NCBI RefSeq assembly: GCF_028372415.1
Contig: NC_092877.1
Coordinates: forward strand, 248,243,010 to 248,307,009
DNA: 64,000 nucleotides
Direction: 5' to 3'
Source: Notamacropus eugenii
Lineage: Eukaryota > Chordata > Mammalia > Diprotodontia > Macropodidae
In this document: piece by piece, positions 1-13,280 of the stretch
How the letters are laid out: each line of letters begins with the position of its first letter
Position numbering within the stretch: the stretch's first letter is position 1
Notes under the pieces: model-generated
Databases searched by the model: none
What the model saw: only the letters and a program-made list of their open reading frames with translations
What the model was told of the DNA's origin: nothing
Program-made: the position numbers and the translations under genes

Positions 1-900
1 AAATGGTAAGTGGTTTTAAGTCCAGAAAGAACTCATGGAAAAGTTCAAAATCACAAAAAGAGGAGATAAATTGTGAAAAGAAATGAGAGTGCTGCAACAA
101 AATTATGAAAAATTGAGTCAACAGCTTGGGAAACTGGATAAAAAATAGAATTGGTTAAATGGAAAACGTGATACAATAATCCACTTAAGAAACAACTTCT
201 TTAAATGTACAATTGGCCAAATAGAAAAGAAAATACAAACACTAACTGAGGAAAACAATGCCTTAAAAGTTAGAATTTGGCAAGTGGAAGCAAATGGCTT
301 CATGAGATATCAAAATCAATCAAACCAATTCAAAAGAATAAAAAAAAAATCTAAGAAGTATAAAAAACTTAATGAGAAAAAAAGAAAAAAATACTTTGAA
401 AATTGGTTCAGGAGGAACAACATCGGAATCACTGGACTACCAGAAAGTCATAATCAAAAGGAGGACCTAAACAGCATCCAGAGGCCAAAATAGGCCTTTA
501 AAAAATCCAATAGTTACCTCATGAAAGGGATCCCAAAGTGAAAATGCCAAGGAAAATTATAGCCAAATCTCTGCACTGTATGAGGTCAAGAAAAAATACT
601 ACAAATGGCCAGAGAAAAACAGTTCAAATATCAGGGAGTCACCATGAGGATTACAGAGGACTTGGTAGTTGTAACATTAAAGTATCAGAGGTCTTGAAAC
701 ATGATACTCTAGTAGGCAAAAGAACCAGACTTATAATCAAGATTCACTTACCCAGAAAAAATAAGCAAAATGCATCAAGTAAAAAAATTCTCGTTAAATG
801 AAAAAGAAGAATGTCAAGTCTTCATAAGAAGACAAGAATTGCGAATTCTGACCTCCAATTATCAAGGTGCAAATGATGCACAAACAAGTAAAAAGGGAAA
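1..900 (+). pseudogene. L1 ORF1 remnant (L1-1)
   Basis: Remnant of the L1 RNA-binding chaperone ORF1p. Pieces in different frames show a Lys/Glu-rich coiled coil (about 1-360), an RRM-start sequence with Arg-Arg-Asn-Asn and Gly-Leu-Pro-Glu (about 410-450), a basic block (about 540-660) and a C-terminal segment ending in an acidic Glu-Phe-Gln-like stretch (about 770-880). It parallels the ORF1 of L1-C (50890-52030) and of the HAL1-like element (27014-28170). Several stops and frameshifts make it non-coding. Confidence 0.7.
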
Positions 901-1589
901 AGAAAACAAAAAGAGATTCAGTAGAGATAACCAGTTTACAACCCAACACAGGAAGATGATACTTGTAATTTTAAAGAAATGTATCACTAATGGAATAGAT
1001 AGAAAGAATATACATAGACAGATGGTAGAGGTATAAGGTGAATTTGAGGGAACTGCATTGAAAAATAAGGGGCAAGAAAGAAGAGCACAATGGGGGTAGA
1101 AAGAAAGGAGATATAGAATGGGGTAAATTATTTCACATGGAGAAGCAAGAAAGATCTTTTACAATGCAAAGGTAAATGGGAGGCCAGGTGATGAGAATCA
1201 CTTGAACCTTGATCTAATCAGTACTGAATCAAAAAATCATATGCACAATCAGGTAAATATAGAAATCTTTCTTATCCAACAGGGAACTAGGAAGGAAGGA
1301 GATCAAAGTATGCAGGGATGGGAAGATGGGCACTGATAGAAAAGAGAGCAGATGAAGAAAAGTGATAGACTTCCTCCAAAACATTGGTGTGAAGGAAAAG
1401 GGTGAAAGGAGAGGACAGAAAGGACTAAGTATAGTGTGGAGGGAAATACACAGGTAGTAATGGTAATTTTAAACGTGATGTGATGAACTCTCCCATGAAA
1501 CAGAAATGGAAGTAAGTACAAAACAAAATCCTAGAATAGCTGTTTACAAGAAATACTTGAAGCAGAGAGACACACACGAAATAAAAGTA

Positions 1590-2340
1590 AGGTACAGGTG
1601 CAGAATCTATTGTGTTTCAGCTGAAGTAAAAAAGCAGGGGTAACAATCCTGATCTTAGACAAAAAGAAAAAATAGACCTAATTAAAAGATATAAGGAAGG
1701 AAACTGTATCATACCATAGATAATGAAAAATTCAAATTATAGGAATAAGAAATAATCCACCTTTCATATCTATGGTGTGGAGAAGAATTCATGACCAAAT
1801 GAGAGACATAGGACATTAGGAAATGTAGAATAGATAAATCTGATCATATTAACTTACAAACTTTTGCAACCAATGCAACCAAGATTAGGAGAACAAAAAA
1901 CTGGAGGAGAAATCATTACAGTAAATGTCTCTGATAAAGAACTCATTTTTCAAATATATAGAGAACAGAGGAAAATTTAGGAAATTAAGCATCATTCCCT
2001 AACTGATAAATGGTCAAAGGACATGAACAGGCAATTTTCAGATGAAGAAATCAAAGATATTTATAGGCATATGAAGAAATACTCTAAATTATTTTTGATT
2101 AGAGAAAAATACATTCAAATAACTCTGAAATACCACCTCTCATGAATAAGATTCTCTAATGTGACAGAACAGAAAAAAATGATAAATGTTGGAGAAGATG
2201 GGAGAAATGGGGGCACTGACACACTGTTGGTGGAGTTGTGAACTGATCCAATCATTCTGGAGAGAAAATTGAAACTATGTCCTAAGGGCAGCCAAACTGT
2301 GCATATCCTTTGATAAGGCAATACCACTACTAGTTCTGTT
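1590..2340 (+). pseudogene. L1 ORF2 remnant: endonuclease piece fused to C-terminus
   Basis: Bases 1590-1740 match the middle of the L1 endonuclease (a Cys-Ala/Val-Ser-Ala-Glu-Val segment followed by Ile-Leu-Ile and Asp-Lys). Bases 1745-2340 match the C-terminal Cys-rich region of ORF2p, including the Trp-Trp-Ser-Cys-like end near 2225-2240. The reverse transcriptase between them is absent. The junction looks like a deletion within one element, because both sides keep the same orientation and order. Confidence 0.65.
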
Positions 2341-2999
2341 CCACAAAGAGTTCATTAAAAAAAGGTAAAAGAATTGATATGTTCAAAAATATTTATAACA
2401 ATCCTTTCTGTGGTGGCAAAATATTGAAAACTGAGAGGATGTCCATCAATTGGCAAATGGTTGAACAGACTGTGGAATAGCAATGTAATAGAATATTATT
2501 TTGCAAGAAGAAATGGTTGAACAGCCAAATTTCAGAATCTACAAAAAGCTTGTACTAAACGATACAAAGTAAAATGGGCAGAAGTAGGAAAATATTGCAC
2601 ACAGTATCAAAAGCATTGTGTGATGACTGACTTTGATAGACTCAACTCTTGTCAGTAATACAATGATTCAAGGCAAGTAAGAAGGACTCACAAAGGAAAA
2701 TGCTATCCATATCCATATAAAGAACTGGTAAGAATGTACTTCAAAGCACTTCTATCATTTATTTCATACGTTCTTTGGGTTTTTGATTATTTTGATATAT
2801 TTCTTCTTTCACAACCGTGACAAATATGGAAATACGTTTTACATGGTAGCACAAAAATAAAAAAAAAACTGTATAAAATTGACTACCACTTTCAGAAGAG
2901 GCGTGGGAAGGGACAATATTGAAATTCAAAGTCTTGTAAAAATGAATGCTAAAAATTTTTCCTGATGGGGAAAAAAATAAAATGTTATTTAGCAGTCAA

Positions 3000-3075
3000 T
3001 CATTCAATCAATGAATCAATCAACTGATACTTAGATAGATGGATGAATAAATGAATGAATGAAATAAATGAAAGT
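3000..3075. repeat. Short tandem repeat, degenerate (AATC)n/(AATG)n
   Basis: Tetranucleotide-like stretch directly after the end of L1-1, alternating CAAT/AATC and GAATGAAT units. It may have grown from the A-rich tail of the L1, a common origin of such repeats. Confidence 0.7.
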
Positions 3076-3729
3076 TAAATTGGGGACTGACATTTGGAGA
3101 TCTTTCCTGACTTCAATATTAATGAATAAAATGACTCTACATGTCAGAGACTAGGAGGAAATATAAAAGTAGTGAGATGGGAGTGGAGTGTCCTATGTGA
3201 TAAATAACATGGGCATGGTTTACAGAGTGAGGGACCTGTAATATTGGATATTAAGAAAGACTGGGGCAAGGTCCTTAACATCCAAAAAGAAGACATTATA
3301 GAGTTCCAGATTAAAAAAAAAGAGAGAGCCCTGGGGTTTATTAAATTGTGGAATTTCATGGTAAGGCCTACCCTTTAGTAAAACCAATTTAGTCACAGAG
3401 TAGAGTCTGGATTACAGTGGAGAGAAACATTAAAGAGAAAGATCAATTTAGAAACTATTCCTATGGTCAAAACAGGAAGACCCGAAGTAGAACTATGTTA
3501 AAGTGAGTAGAGAGAAAGGAATAGATGTTAGAGATATTACATAGGTTGAAAATGTAACATTCAGCAATTAATTGCATATGTAGTTTGGGAAGTGGGAATT
3601 AAAAGATAATGTCAAGCTTGTGAACCTCATTTTAGTTGTAGGTTATATTTATCATAAGTACAGATGCTACAGGAAAATTTAAAAATTGGTAACAACTGTC
3701 AATATTGACAGGTATTAATATTAAAAGCA

Positions 3730-3766
3730 ATGTGTGTGTGCTTGTGTAAGTGTGTGTATGTGTGTA
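3730..3766. repeat. Microsatellite (TG)n, interrupted
   Basis: Imperfect TG/TGTA dinucleotide run of under 40 bp. Confidence 0.8.
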
Positions 3767-5011
3767 AGCTGAGACCTTTCATAGGGAAATAGATTAAAGA
3801 TGTAATCAAACTGAACTCTTCCTCAGTTGAGGTCATTGCTTCGCTATTTACCTGAAGTAATTGTGTACAGTGCCACTGAAATTAATTATCATCCATATCC
3901 TTGAAAAGGAGGTCCTTTCACCACTTCATATTCAGAAAAGATTCTTGATTTTGACATCCCATTGATCTCTTGAGATGAATGGTCTAAGAGAAAATTTAGT
4001 TGTTAGTTATTAAACATTTTGAACTGTTAATTCAAAAACGTATGTCTCATGCAATGTGTCCTTTCCCTTTTTCAAGATTCCTATGAATGTTTTATGGAAT
4101 TATTTTGGGGCAGAGTGCTAAGTCGGGAGGCATGGGGGACTATGTAATTTTGGTGATTTTTCTCTTCCTACTAGAAACGTTTGGATATTAGATTAATGTT
4201 AAAGTATTTTTTAAATTATTTCTAGAAACTTAAGCCCAATTGTGGAGTGTGTTATTAACACATTTTGACATAGGTCAAAACATATACAAAATCACACTAT
4301 GGATTCGTAGATCATTTAGGATTAATCTGTTCATTGGCAATTGATACTACCAAGATATAAATGGCTAAATTTCAAATTGTGACATCAAAGACACCAATAT
4401 ACACATTGAAGATAGACCCTCTGAGACAGTCAAAAGGTACCAGAATAGCTTAAAACTGTTTTTTGTTAGCCATATATCTTGTTATTTGTTATCTCTTCTC
4501 TCTATTTCTCAGACATCTAGGATAAATCACTTAACTTAGAAAGTAATTTCAAGTAAAATTGCTTTATTTGGAAAGTGTAAAGGAAAAAAAAATAAAACTG
4601 CATGAATGAAACCTTAACCAGTGTCATTACATTTATTTCATATAATATATTATGTATAATATTATGACAAATATTTGGAAAAATATTTACTATGGCTTAA
4701 ACTTCGACATATAAAAGCAAAATGAAATTGGCAAATTTATCCCAATACCGTCTGTTCTCAAATTAGTCTCACATATATGACTGTGCTATAAGAATTAATT
4801 GTAACTAGAATTCTATCTGATATTTAAATGGGTGTGGTAAAGCTACTAACTCATGTAAACAATAAACCAATAGAAAAATTAATGCAAAAAGATTGTAGAA
4901 TCTGAGTAAAAACAAATTGATTACTCTGTTTTCTTACTGTGCTTCCAATACAGTGAACTGAAGGGACATATTTTGATCATGCATACATAATAGCATCATT
5001 CAAACTTCACA

Positions 5012-5135
5012 TGTGTATATACATATATATATATATATATATATACTATGCATATATGTGGATATGTGGATATGTACATGTATCTGTGTGTGCATATATA
5101 TATGTATGTATATGTATATATATGTAGGTTCCTTG
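5012..5135. repeat. Microsatellite (TA)n/(TATG)n
   Basis: A pure TA run near 5025-5044 continues into TATG/GTATA units. Tyr/Ile/His-rich frames across it are products of the repeat. Confidence 0.85.
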
Positions 5136-7227
5136 TAGGCATGTAGTGGCAAAAATGGATTAAACATTGAATATTTAAAATTCAATCTCTGAAGCACTGT
5201 TTTTGCATTTCTTTAATAATGGAGATATGATGGAAGTAAAGGCAACAAACTTATCTGTTTAGATCCTAGCCAGTTTACTTATACTCAGTTCAAGCTCAAA
5301 ATCAATGGACTGTGTGGAGGATTTAAATCAGGATCTAACCATTAAACAAAATTATTATATATGCTATTGTCAAATTTTAAAATGTTGTATTTCTTAGCAA
5401 ATATCCTATAATTTTCCCTGCACTGATTCAGTTTGTAGTATGAAATAGTAAAACTCATAATCTCTCATCATTCTCCTTTATAGGATTTTATGAATAAGCA
5501 TGCCTTCTCAAAGAGTATCACTTTTGACTTGTCTGATTTTCTACAGACCAATGCAGCAAATTCATCAGAGGACACTCAAAATTCTCAAAAGAAAAGCCGA
5601 CAAAACTGAAATATAATATACTCACTCACTGAAGGGAATACCCACATTAAAGAGACTATATGTCTTTATACTTGAATATTAAAAAAAATCATCTGAAGGC
5701 TAGAACTCAACTGAAATAATTAAATAGTATCTGGCTCCCACTCCCCTTTTCCATACATAGGCATGCTGTGCATCATACATGTTGGGTAATGCATATTTAT
5801 TTTATTCCTATAGGTACATGGTGTTCAGACTAGTAAAAAATAAACTTAAGTTCAATTTATTTAAAAATAAATTATATATTTATTATTAAGTAAATGAGTT
5901 AGAAAAAAAACACTGTTCTTGCTCACAAAAGCTGAAGAGTATCAAACAGAGATTATGGAGAATGTGATAGAGAACATGGAAGAAAAATATTTCCTTTTGT
6001 TATTCACCAGCATATGAATAGACTAACTGAACTCAATTATTGTAGAAAAGAAAATATTTTGTATTCCGATTTTCTTTGTTGAAATCCCGAATATAATTGA
6101 AACAAATTAGCATTAAAATCACTTAACACATGCAGTACAGCAAATGCAATAAAAACATTCATATATCCTTTGAGGTTCCAATTAAGTTGGCAAATTATTT
6201 TTCTTCTGAAATTTTTGTAGTAACATTTACATGCATTTTATGCCTAAAATCTTTTCTCATTTTGAAACTAATAAAAGTGGCAAAGAAAAGTAAAGACAAA
6301 TAATACTCTTTCTTTGGAGACTTCCCAAAGCTCCAACTTGAGTACAAAAACCCTGTACATAGACTAGTTATTTATTCACAGTCTCTAACATTATGTCTTT
6401 ATGAATAATGTTCCTCACTAAAAGTTGTCATAAATCAATCTTCAGTGTATCCAAGTAGCTTTAACTGAACCACTTCAGTTAAGTGCCAAGCACTAGATTA
6501 TTCATTCACATCCTTCCTATACTTGATGTAAATCTGTCTCTTTTAGAAAAACCTCACTCCCATCTTTCCTCCACTTAGGCTTTGCCCATGGGATATTAAA
6601 ATAGTATTTCAAGAAAAAAAATTAAAAAAAAGAAAAATTGGTGTTCATAATATACTAGAAGCTAATATTCAAAATTAACATTTTTCCTTGTTTCTTTGAC
6701 AAATTCCTTCACAACATAATATTTTCATGGTTTCCTCTTTCATCATCCAAGAATGAAGTTCCTCACTTTCCTTCCAATTGTATCTTATCATTTACACTCA
6801 GTCTCTGTAAAATAAGGCTATCTCATTACGTTATTCCAAAGGAAGAATCCAATTAAATCTCCTGATGAAACTCTTAATTAAAAAAAAAAAGTAAATACAT
6901 TTGGTCAACTGGAGCTTTGTACCTGGATGGAGAACTTGTAAAGAGTTGACAGAATCACCTTAATTTTTTTTCTCTGCTCTCACTGACCCTGACTATAGAT
7001 TCCTTTGCACTACCTCCACTGCAAGACATGTCCTTAATAGCTATGACAATCACTGTCCTCAGCCACTGCCACTCTTTGTTACTCTCCAATTTTGCCCCAG
7101 CAGCATAAGCATACTTCCTTCCCTCAGCAGTCTCGTTTGTATCTATGTAGAAACCTTGGGGTATTCAAGGGTGACTTCCTCTGAACCCAAGACGAAAGCA
7201 TAAGTCACTGCCCTCCATACCATCAAA

Positions 7228-7233
<6 letters not shown>

Positions 7234-7315
<82 letters not shown>

Positions 7316-7350
7316 CTCTCTCTCTCTCTGTCTCTTTCTCTCCCTTTCTC
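7234..7350. repeat. Long (TC)n microsatellite
   Basis: About 115 bp of TC repeats, nearly uninterrupted to 7310 and then broken by G and T changes. The reverse-strand frame reads Arg-Glu repeats, which is not a gene. A tract this long and pure is probably length-variable between individuals. Confidence 0.95.
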
Positions 7351-8956
7351 CTTCGATGTATACATACATATATATGTATATCTTATTTAACATTTGTATC
7401 CATATCTGTATCTATGTCAATTTATCAATATAGATATAGACAGGTTATGGTGTACCAAAACTCATTTCCTAACCCCTGCACTCCTTCCTTCTGAAATATA
7501 AATAACTTTAGTAAGCCTCCTTCATTTCCTTTACTGCTTCCAAGTTCTTAGAGAACTTTGTTACATTTTTTTTCTCATTTGCCTTTTTAATAACTTGGAT
7601 CAAGCTTACCTAGTCATCATTATAGGCAAGTCCAGGAGAGGAAACTCCCCCTTTTCAAAAGTAAATTGGCACCTGCTCACAATTTTAGAGAGTTCATTGG
7701 AACACTAAATTGCTCAACTATCTGCCGAGGTTTATAAAACCAATATGTACCAGAGATGGGACATGAATCTAATTCTTCTTGACTCTAAGGCTAAATCGTA
7801 GCTAGTACTATTGCATAATGTCTCTTTCCTTTCTTATTGTATTATAAGAAAAAATATTATGCAGCTGGAGAATTTGTCCTTATTTCAATTTTGTAAGGGA
7901 AGAAAGATAAAGGGTTTTCTTTCAATTTTAAACAAATACATTTAATGGTATGTGTGTATAATTATGCGTGTGTTCAGAGCACCACCATTATGGGTACTTA
8001 ACCAGATGCATCCCACATAATGGTCAACATGTACAGTGAAATCCACGTTCTAGTAGGGAATAAGACAGAGTCAGAGACAGTCAATATCAGATACACAGAG
8101 AAAAGGAAGCAGGGAGACTGAGACAGAGATAGAAAAGAAGATAAAAATGAGACGACAGAAGAGAGATAAGAGAAGAAACCAAGAAAAGAGAGTATAAGAA
8201 AGGGACTTTATAATTCTTTCTACCATACAAATACTAGATATCAGGAGTAGATATCAAAAGGAAAGTACTACTTTGCATTATCCTACAGAAAATAAAAAAC
8301 TTTTAGAAAGACCTAACTGTAGGATCACTTTTGTTATTAATTTGTTATGAATAAATCAAAAGCCAGTGACCTCAGACTGCACTCATATTTAAGATTTGAA
8401 CAGGTACAACGATCTGCTCTATGTTGCTGAAGTTTTTTTCTCCTGATTTTCTCTTTTTCTTCTTTATTATCCTTTTCAATACTGAGACATACAAACAACA
8501 TCAAAATTAGAAATATTTCGTCTCTATGAACCTTCTGAAACTGTTATTCAGACACTACAATTACTATATTTCTATGCATACACTATACTGATCAGACACA
8601 AAATTTCATTCAAAAAACCTTTGATTTTACATACATTCCCTTTAACTTATTTTTGTTTATATTTTCAGTCCATGCATTACATGCTCATGGTTAGCATAAT
8701 ATCAACAATCGTACATCAAACTGCAAAGTAAATGGAAGTGTAGAAAAGTTTAAGACATGGAATCCAGCATATACAGTATCCTATTCCATATAAATACAGT
8801 GAGTAAAGTGCATATTACTCTTTTACTCAAAAAACCAAAGGGAAAGAAATATATTCTATGATATTAATAAACCATCTTCTCTCCCAAATATTCCTTTGCC
8901 TTATTTTCAAATTGAGTGAATAGAAGTAGTTTTGCAGTACCTGAAAGGAAAATGAT

Positions 8957-9014
<58 letters not shown>
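8957..9014. repeat. Trinucleotide repeat (CAT)n, about 19 units
   Basis: Uninterrupted ATC/CAT units over 58 bp. The reverse frame gives poly-Met, which is not a protein. It abuts the LTR-like block that starts near 9019. Confidence 0.95.
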
Positions 9015-9018
9015 CCGT

Positions 9019-9810
9019 CTGCAAGGGCCACCAAAGTAGAATCTTTTACTCTTTTGTTTCAATATAATCAAGAAATATAATACCTCTATTTGTTGCATGA
9101 TTCCTGGTCATTTAGATTGCAAGACGAAGTACCCTAGGTGGTGTGTAATAGCAAGCAAAGGGGGATCTTTTGCTGTTTTTATTTTGATATAATCAAGTGC
9201 CTCTGATTGAATCTTGCCTTTATCAACCAAGAGTCTTTACCAAGAGTAAAGTATGGAGAGAAGAGTTCCTTCAACTAGAAACACTTTGTGTATTGTTAAT
9301 TATTTTAATGTGATTAAATGTCTTCTCCATCTATTAATGGCCCACTCTATTAAGGAGAGTTTGATTAGGGAAGATTTGTAGGAAGGCCCATACCTTTTGT
9401 TAATGAGGCATTGGTTCTCAAAGTTTGGGATGCCATCTGGCTATAGAAAGGTATAAATTCTCTGAGGGTGAGATTTTAGTTTGAGACTTACTGACAGAAA
9501 GTATTTGATGAGATGAGATTGTAGGAATCTGCTAAAGAGCCCCCTGGCTTTGAAAACTCAGATGATGGTGCTTCTCTCTCTCATAATTATGGACCCACAG
9601 TTAGATCTGACAATTGTTTTGTGATATATGTATTGATTATGGTCAGACAGTTGAAAGCCATGTCGTTGATCTTTGATTTCTCTGTATTTTCTCTGAAGTT
9701 CAGGCCGCTGACATTTTCCCCTGAACTAAGGGAATGATATATTTGTTTGAATAAAGGAGATTTACTCCTCCTCAAAGGTTAATCCCTCAAAGGTTGCCTT
9801 TCTTTTTCAG
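9019..9810 (+). mobile_element. Possible solo LTR or LTR-like block, unclassified
   Basis: About 790 bp without coding potential. Its base composition is richer than the flanks, and it has an AATAAA-type polyadenylation signal near the right end (about 9751) followed by a short T/C-rich region, as in an LTR R-U5 segment. Two related segments sharing ATCTTTT and ATATAATCAAG occur inside it at about 9040-9085 and 9160-9205. I could not find a convincing TG...CA boundary or a target-site duplication, so LTR is only one reading. An old SINE cluster is possible too. Confidence 0.3.
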
Positions 9811-11495
9811 AAAAGCAGGTCAAAGAACCTGTGATAGCAGGCCCCTCTGTGTATGTTGGAGTGCTTACTGATACACCATCATCATCAACAAGAACAACAA
9901 ATACCAAGACACACTTACTAAGCAACAGACATTTTACTTACAATTTGAGGAAGATACATAAAAAGATATATATCTTAGTAGAACCAAATTCAGTTTTTTA
10001 TAGAAATCGTTTTATAGAGAAAAAAATAAAAGGAAGCAACTAGAAATATCCAAGAATACATTGGAAGATGGTAAAAAGACATTGTTTAAGACACATTGGC
10101 TTGAACCAATTAGAAGTAATATATGATACACATTATTAAAATGATATTCATGATATATCATAAGGCAGTTAAATATAGATGAGAAATAGTTGTTCAAATT
10201 GCATAATGAGTGTACAGTCTTTTGCAAATGTTCATTGATATATATTTTGATTTCATAGAAAAAAAAGAAAACAGTAGTCATACGAATGTTTAAGATCAAG
10301 GTGTAGTTAACTTAAATTCAAAGTTCATTTAAACTTCATTCTTCATAAAACTCCCACTTTCCCCTTTCAATCCGATGTCATCGACTGAACTGACTTACCC
10401 CTATTGATGGTAAAGTATTATCTTATAAAACATTAAGTTTAAAAATCATAAATTGTTTAAACTTAAATTGGTACAGGTGGATCAACATGCCATTTTCAAT
10501 ACATAATATGTGGTTAATCTTGTGTATTCAGTATTGTAGTTTAAAGAAAAAACTATTAATCAAGAAGCTTAGTAACCCAAAAGCTACAAAACACAAAGGC
10601 ATTCTTTCCCTTAAAGTAGCACATATTCTATCTTCTTTGTAATTCTGTAGTACATAACACAGTACTTTGTACACATCAGGTTCTTAAATAAGGCTAATGA
10701 TTAAGTCCTTTATTTTTGCTTTTGAAAACTTTTATATTAATTAAATTTTTCTTGTCATGGCCTTAAAGAAACACCAGAATAAAGGCAGACTTATAATTTA
10801 AAATATGCTACCTACTGGCTTATACAACTTTAAATAAATTGTAATAATAATATATTAGAAAAGAAAGTTCTTTCAGCGTTCTTTGTATAGTAAGTGTTAT
10901 TTAATACCCTGATATAGGTTTGAGCAACAGTTGTCAGATAGTTTCAAATAACTTTTATGATTCTTTGAGACCTATTGAGTATCACAATGTACTTTGAATT
11001 CTAGAACAGGTTATAAAATGCAATGGTACACCCAAGTTCCTCTGTTATAGTGGTATAATCCATGTCACTTGCTTTGATAGCTTTTGTGAGAGACTGGAAC
11101 TTGTAGCATTGTGTGATTGACAGTTTTTTAAAACCATGCATTCTGAACATTTTTCTCCATCTTGAAAACAAACATTGTTTCTGTTTGACAAGTTGAAAGC
11201 ATTCCCATAAAATGGTTAAGAAACAGAAATTCGTCCTGCTGGATACCTGTGTACTTTTTTCAGTTCTCATTTTTTTTTCTTTTTTGTTCTAATAATATAC
11301 ACATTTCAAAATAATAATAAAACTAGAAATATTAACAAGCTAAATAAAGAAAATCCTAATCATTTCCAAATATTCAGCATTCTAAAAACATTTTGAGCCC
11401 TATAAAGTGAATGAATATTGTTAAAATACTTTAAAATAAATTTGAAATAATATGTTTACAATAATAAGCAGTTCAATATAGCTAAGTAAATAGAG
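9811..11495. other. Unassigned AT-rich DNA
   Basis: No gene or named repeat seen. Short AATAAA-type motifs occur but without any reading frame beside them. Near 10650-10700 a faint MIR-tail-like stretch is too degraded to call. Confidence 0.4.
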
Positions 11496-11499
11496 GGTT

Positions 11500-12480
11500 A
11501 TTTAAATGCATTCAATGATATTTTATCACCTATTATGGTCTAGGCCTTGTGTTATGCATTGCATATACAGGCACATAAAAGCAAGTCTCTGTTCTCAGGG
11601 AGTTTATATTCTATTGGAAAGAAACAACATATATAATAGTACATAACAAAAAAGTCTTAAAAAAATTCTGATGAGAAACAGAGTAATAAAAGAAAGATCA
11701 AGGAAAGACGTCTTTAGGAGGCATGTTCTGGAGAAAGATTACAATTCTACAAGCAGGAGGTAAAGAGGAGAATGCCATTTACACTAGAGAAGAGTAGTAG
11801 TAACGTAGGCAAAAGATGAAATATCTTCTCCTGTAGAATAACAAGGAGGCCAATTTGCTTGAAATATACAATACAGGAAAAGAAATAATTTGAAATAAAT
11901 GTGAACATTCAAATGAAAATGAGATTGTGGAGAGTTTTAAATGAAAAGCACAGAATTTTGAATTTTATTATGGAGGAAAATGCTGCCATTGAAGATATTT
12001 GAGTAGAGAAGAGGTATGGTATGATTGGTGCTTTAGGGAGACTCATTTAGTGGATGATTCATTAGACTGCAAATTGATGGAAGGCAAAAAGACCAAATAA
12101 GTGGCTAGTAACAGATTCTATGTGAAAGGGTATTATAGTCTGATTTCAGAAAACTGTTGTATGAGTGTAGAGAAGAGGAAGTATACAGGAAAGGATATGG
12201 AAACTGGATCTGTAAGACTTGAAAATTAGTAAAAGACTTTTAATTTAGATAACTGAAGAATTATGGTATCATAAATAAAAATAAGGAAATAATTTAAGAA
12301 GGGAGAAAACCCAAAGAGCTTGATAGATTTGGAAAAGGTGGTACCTGAATGATGTCCTGAACATAAGAGTTCTGATTTTTAAAGAGGCAGTACATCTTTG
12401 GGTTCAGAATGAAGTCATGAAGATAGATTGGAGATATAATGATCATTTGGTTAAACAGGTAGGGGAAAATATGTTTAATG
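11500..12480. repeat. Ancient interspersed repeat with L2/MIR-like end
   Basis: The left end (about 11500-11620) resembles the reverse complement of an L2/MIR 3' tail: the 'catttattaag...ctactatg...gtgctatgcat...caaggagttta' pattern. The following kilobase has the order I associate with a widespread old mammalian repeat (a 'gcatgttctggagaaag' type segment, a 'gagaagaggtatgatatgattgg' type segment, then 'gggagactcatttag'). The same type occurs at 19395-20640. The family name is uncertain. Confidence 0.45.
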
Positions 12481-13280
12481 GGTATAAGTTAGGGTATACC
12501 CAAATTGGCTAAAACACAAAGTAGCTGATGGGAGCCTTTGGGAAAAGAAAGTAAAATAAGAAAGAAAAAAAATAAATTTAGAAAAACATATTGTCTAGGC
12601 ACCTGATTTGCCTTGTTCTAAAGCTAGAAGAAGCTTTTGTGTCTGGTTTATCACCGTGATGTTGGAATACAGTGAATATCTTTTACAGTTGATAGTAGCA
12701 AAAAGCATTTGTATTGCTCCATTATTATCAATCAAAATAATTTGCTGAGTACTTAGAATAATCTCACTCTGTACTTAGTTTTAGAGATGGGGGAGTGAAA
12801 TGAAAAGAGGCTATTTCTTATGTGTCATGTCTTTTTAAATAAAATTGACTACCCTAAAACTCGCATTATGTTTATCACATTTTAGATATTCAAAATATTT
12901 TTGTTGTATGGTGACTGAATAAATAAAAACATAAAGCTTAGTTCCTATTTTCAAGCCATGGTCCACAGAAAATCAGATAATATATTTTGATCTTCACACA
13001 TGACACCCAGTTCTTCTTGACAATTTCATTACCTTTGCTTTCAGTGACACTGTACTCTTCTGCTTCTCATCCTATTTTGCAAGTGCTTCTAAGTATTCTT
13101 GGAAGCAATCCTCATTCATCTTCTTTTTCAATGTAACCATTTGACATAGTTTTTCTTCAGCTATTTTTGCTTTTAAAAATATTCCAGCACTATTTCTTCT
13201 GCTGATATCATGGAATTTTGAGATTTAAAGTAACATTTTCTTTCTTGTCCTATCCTCTTTTACTGGTGATCTTGCAGATG

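Larger units (their letters stand above)
1..2990 (+). mobile_element. L1-1: LINE-1, internally deleted, 3' end intact
   Basis: An old L1 on the plus strand, already inside ORF1 at base 1. Order: ORF1 coiled coil, RRM and C-terminal domain (1 to about 900); purine-rich inter-ORF spacer (about 900-1590); a short piece of the ORF2 endonuclease (about 1590-1740); then a jump to the ORF2 C-terminus (about 1745-2340) and a 3' UTR. The last bases before the A-rich end (about 2940-2985) resemble GAATGTTGAAAACTA, the 3' terminus also seen in the HAL1-like element. Against the better preserved L1-C, about 2.6 kb of ORF2 (the rest of the endonuclease and all of the reverse transcriptase) is missing near 1741-1746. 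Frames are broken throughout. Confidence 0.85.
3076..8950. other. Unassigned AT-rich DNA, no gene seen
   Basis: Apart from the microsatellites listed separately, I see no open frame with protein character, no RNA gene and no repeat family I can name. Frames are short and stop-rich on both strands. Short purine-rich tracts (for example about 8060-8200) are low complexity. Confidence 0.5.

Noticed and set aside
7165..7365. Reverse-strand frame with long Arg-Glu repeats
   Set aside because: It is the translation of the (TC)n microsatellite.
8827..9024. Frame with poly-methionine
   Set aside because: It is the translation of the (CAT)n repeat.
10012..10299. 95-codon minus-strand Phe/Tyr-rich frame
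   Set aside because: Composition explained by AT richness; no start context, domain or CpG signal.
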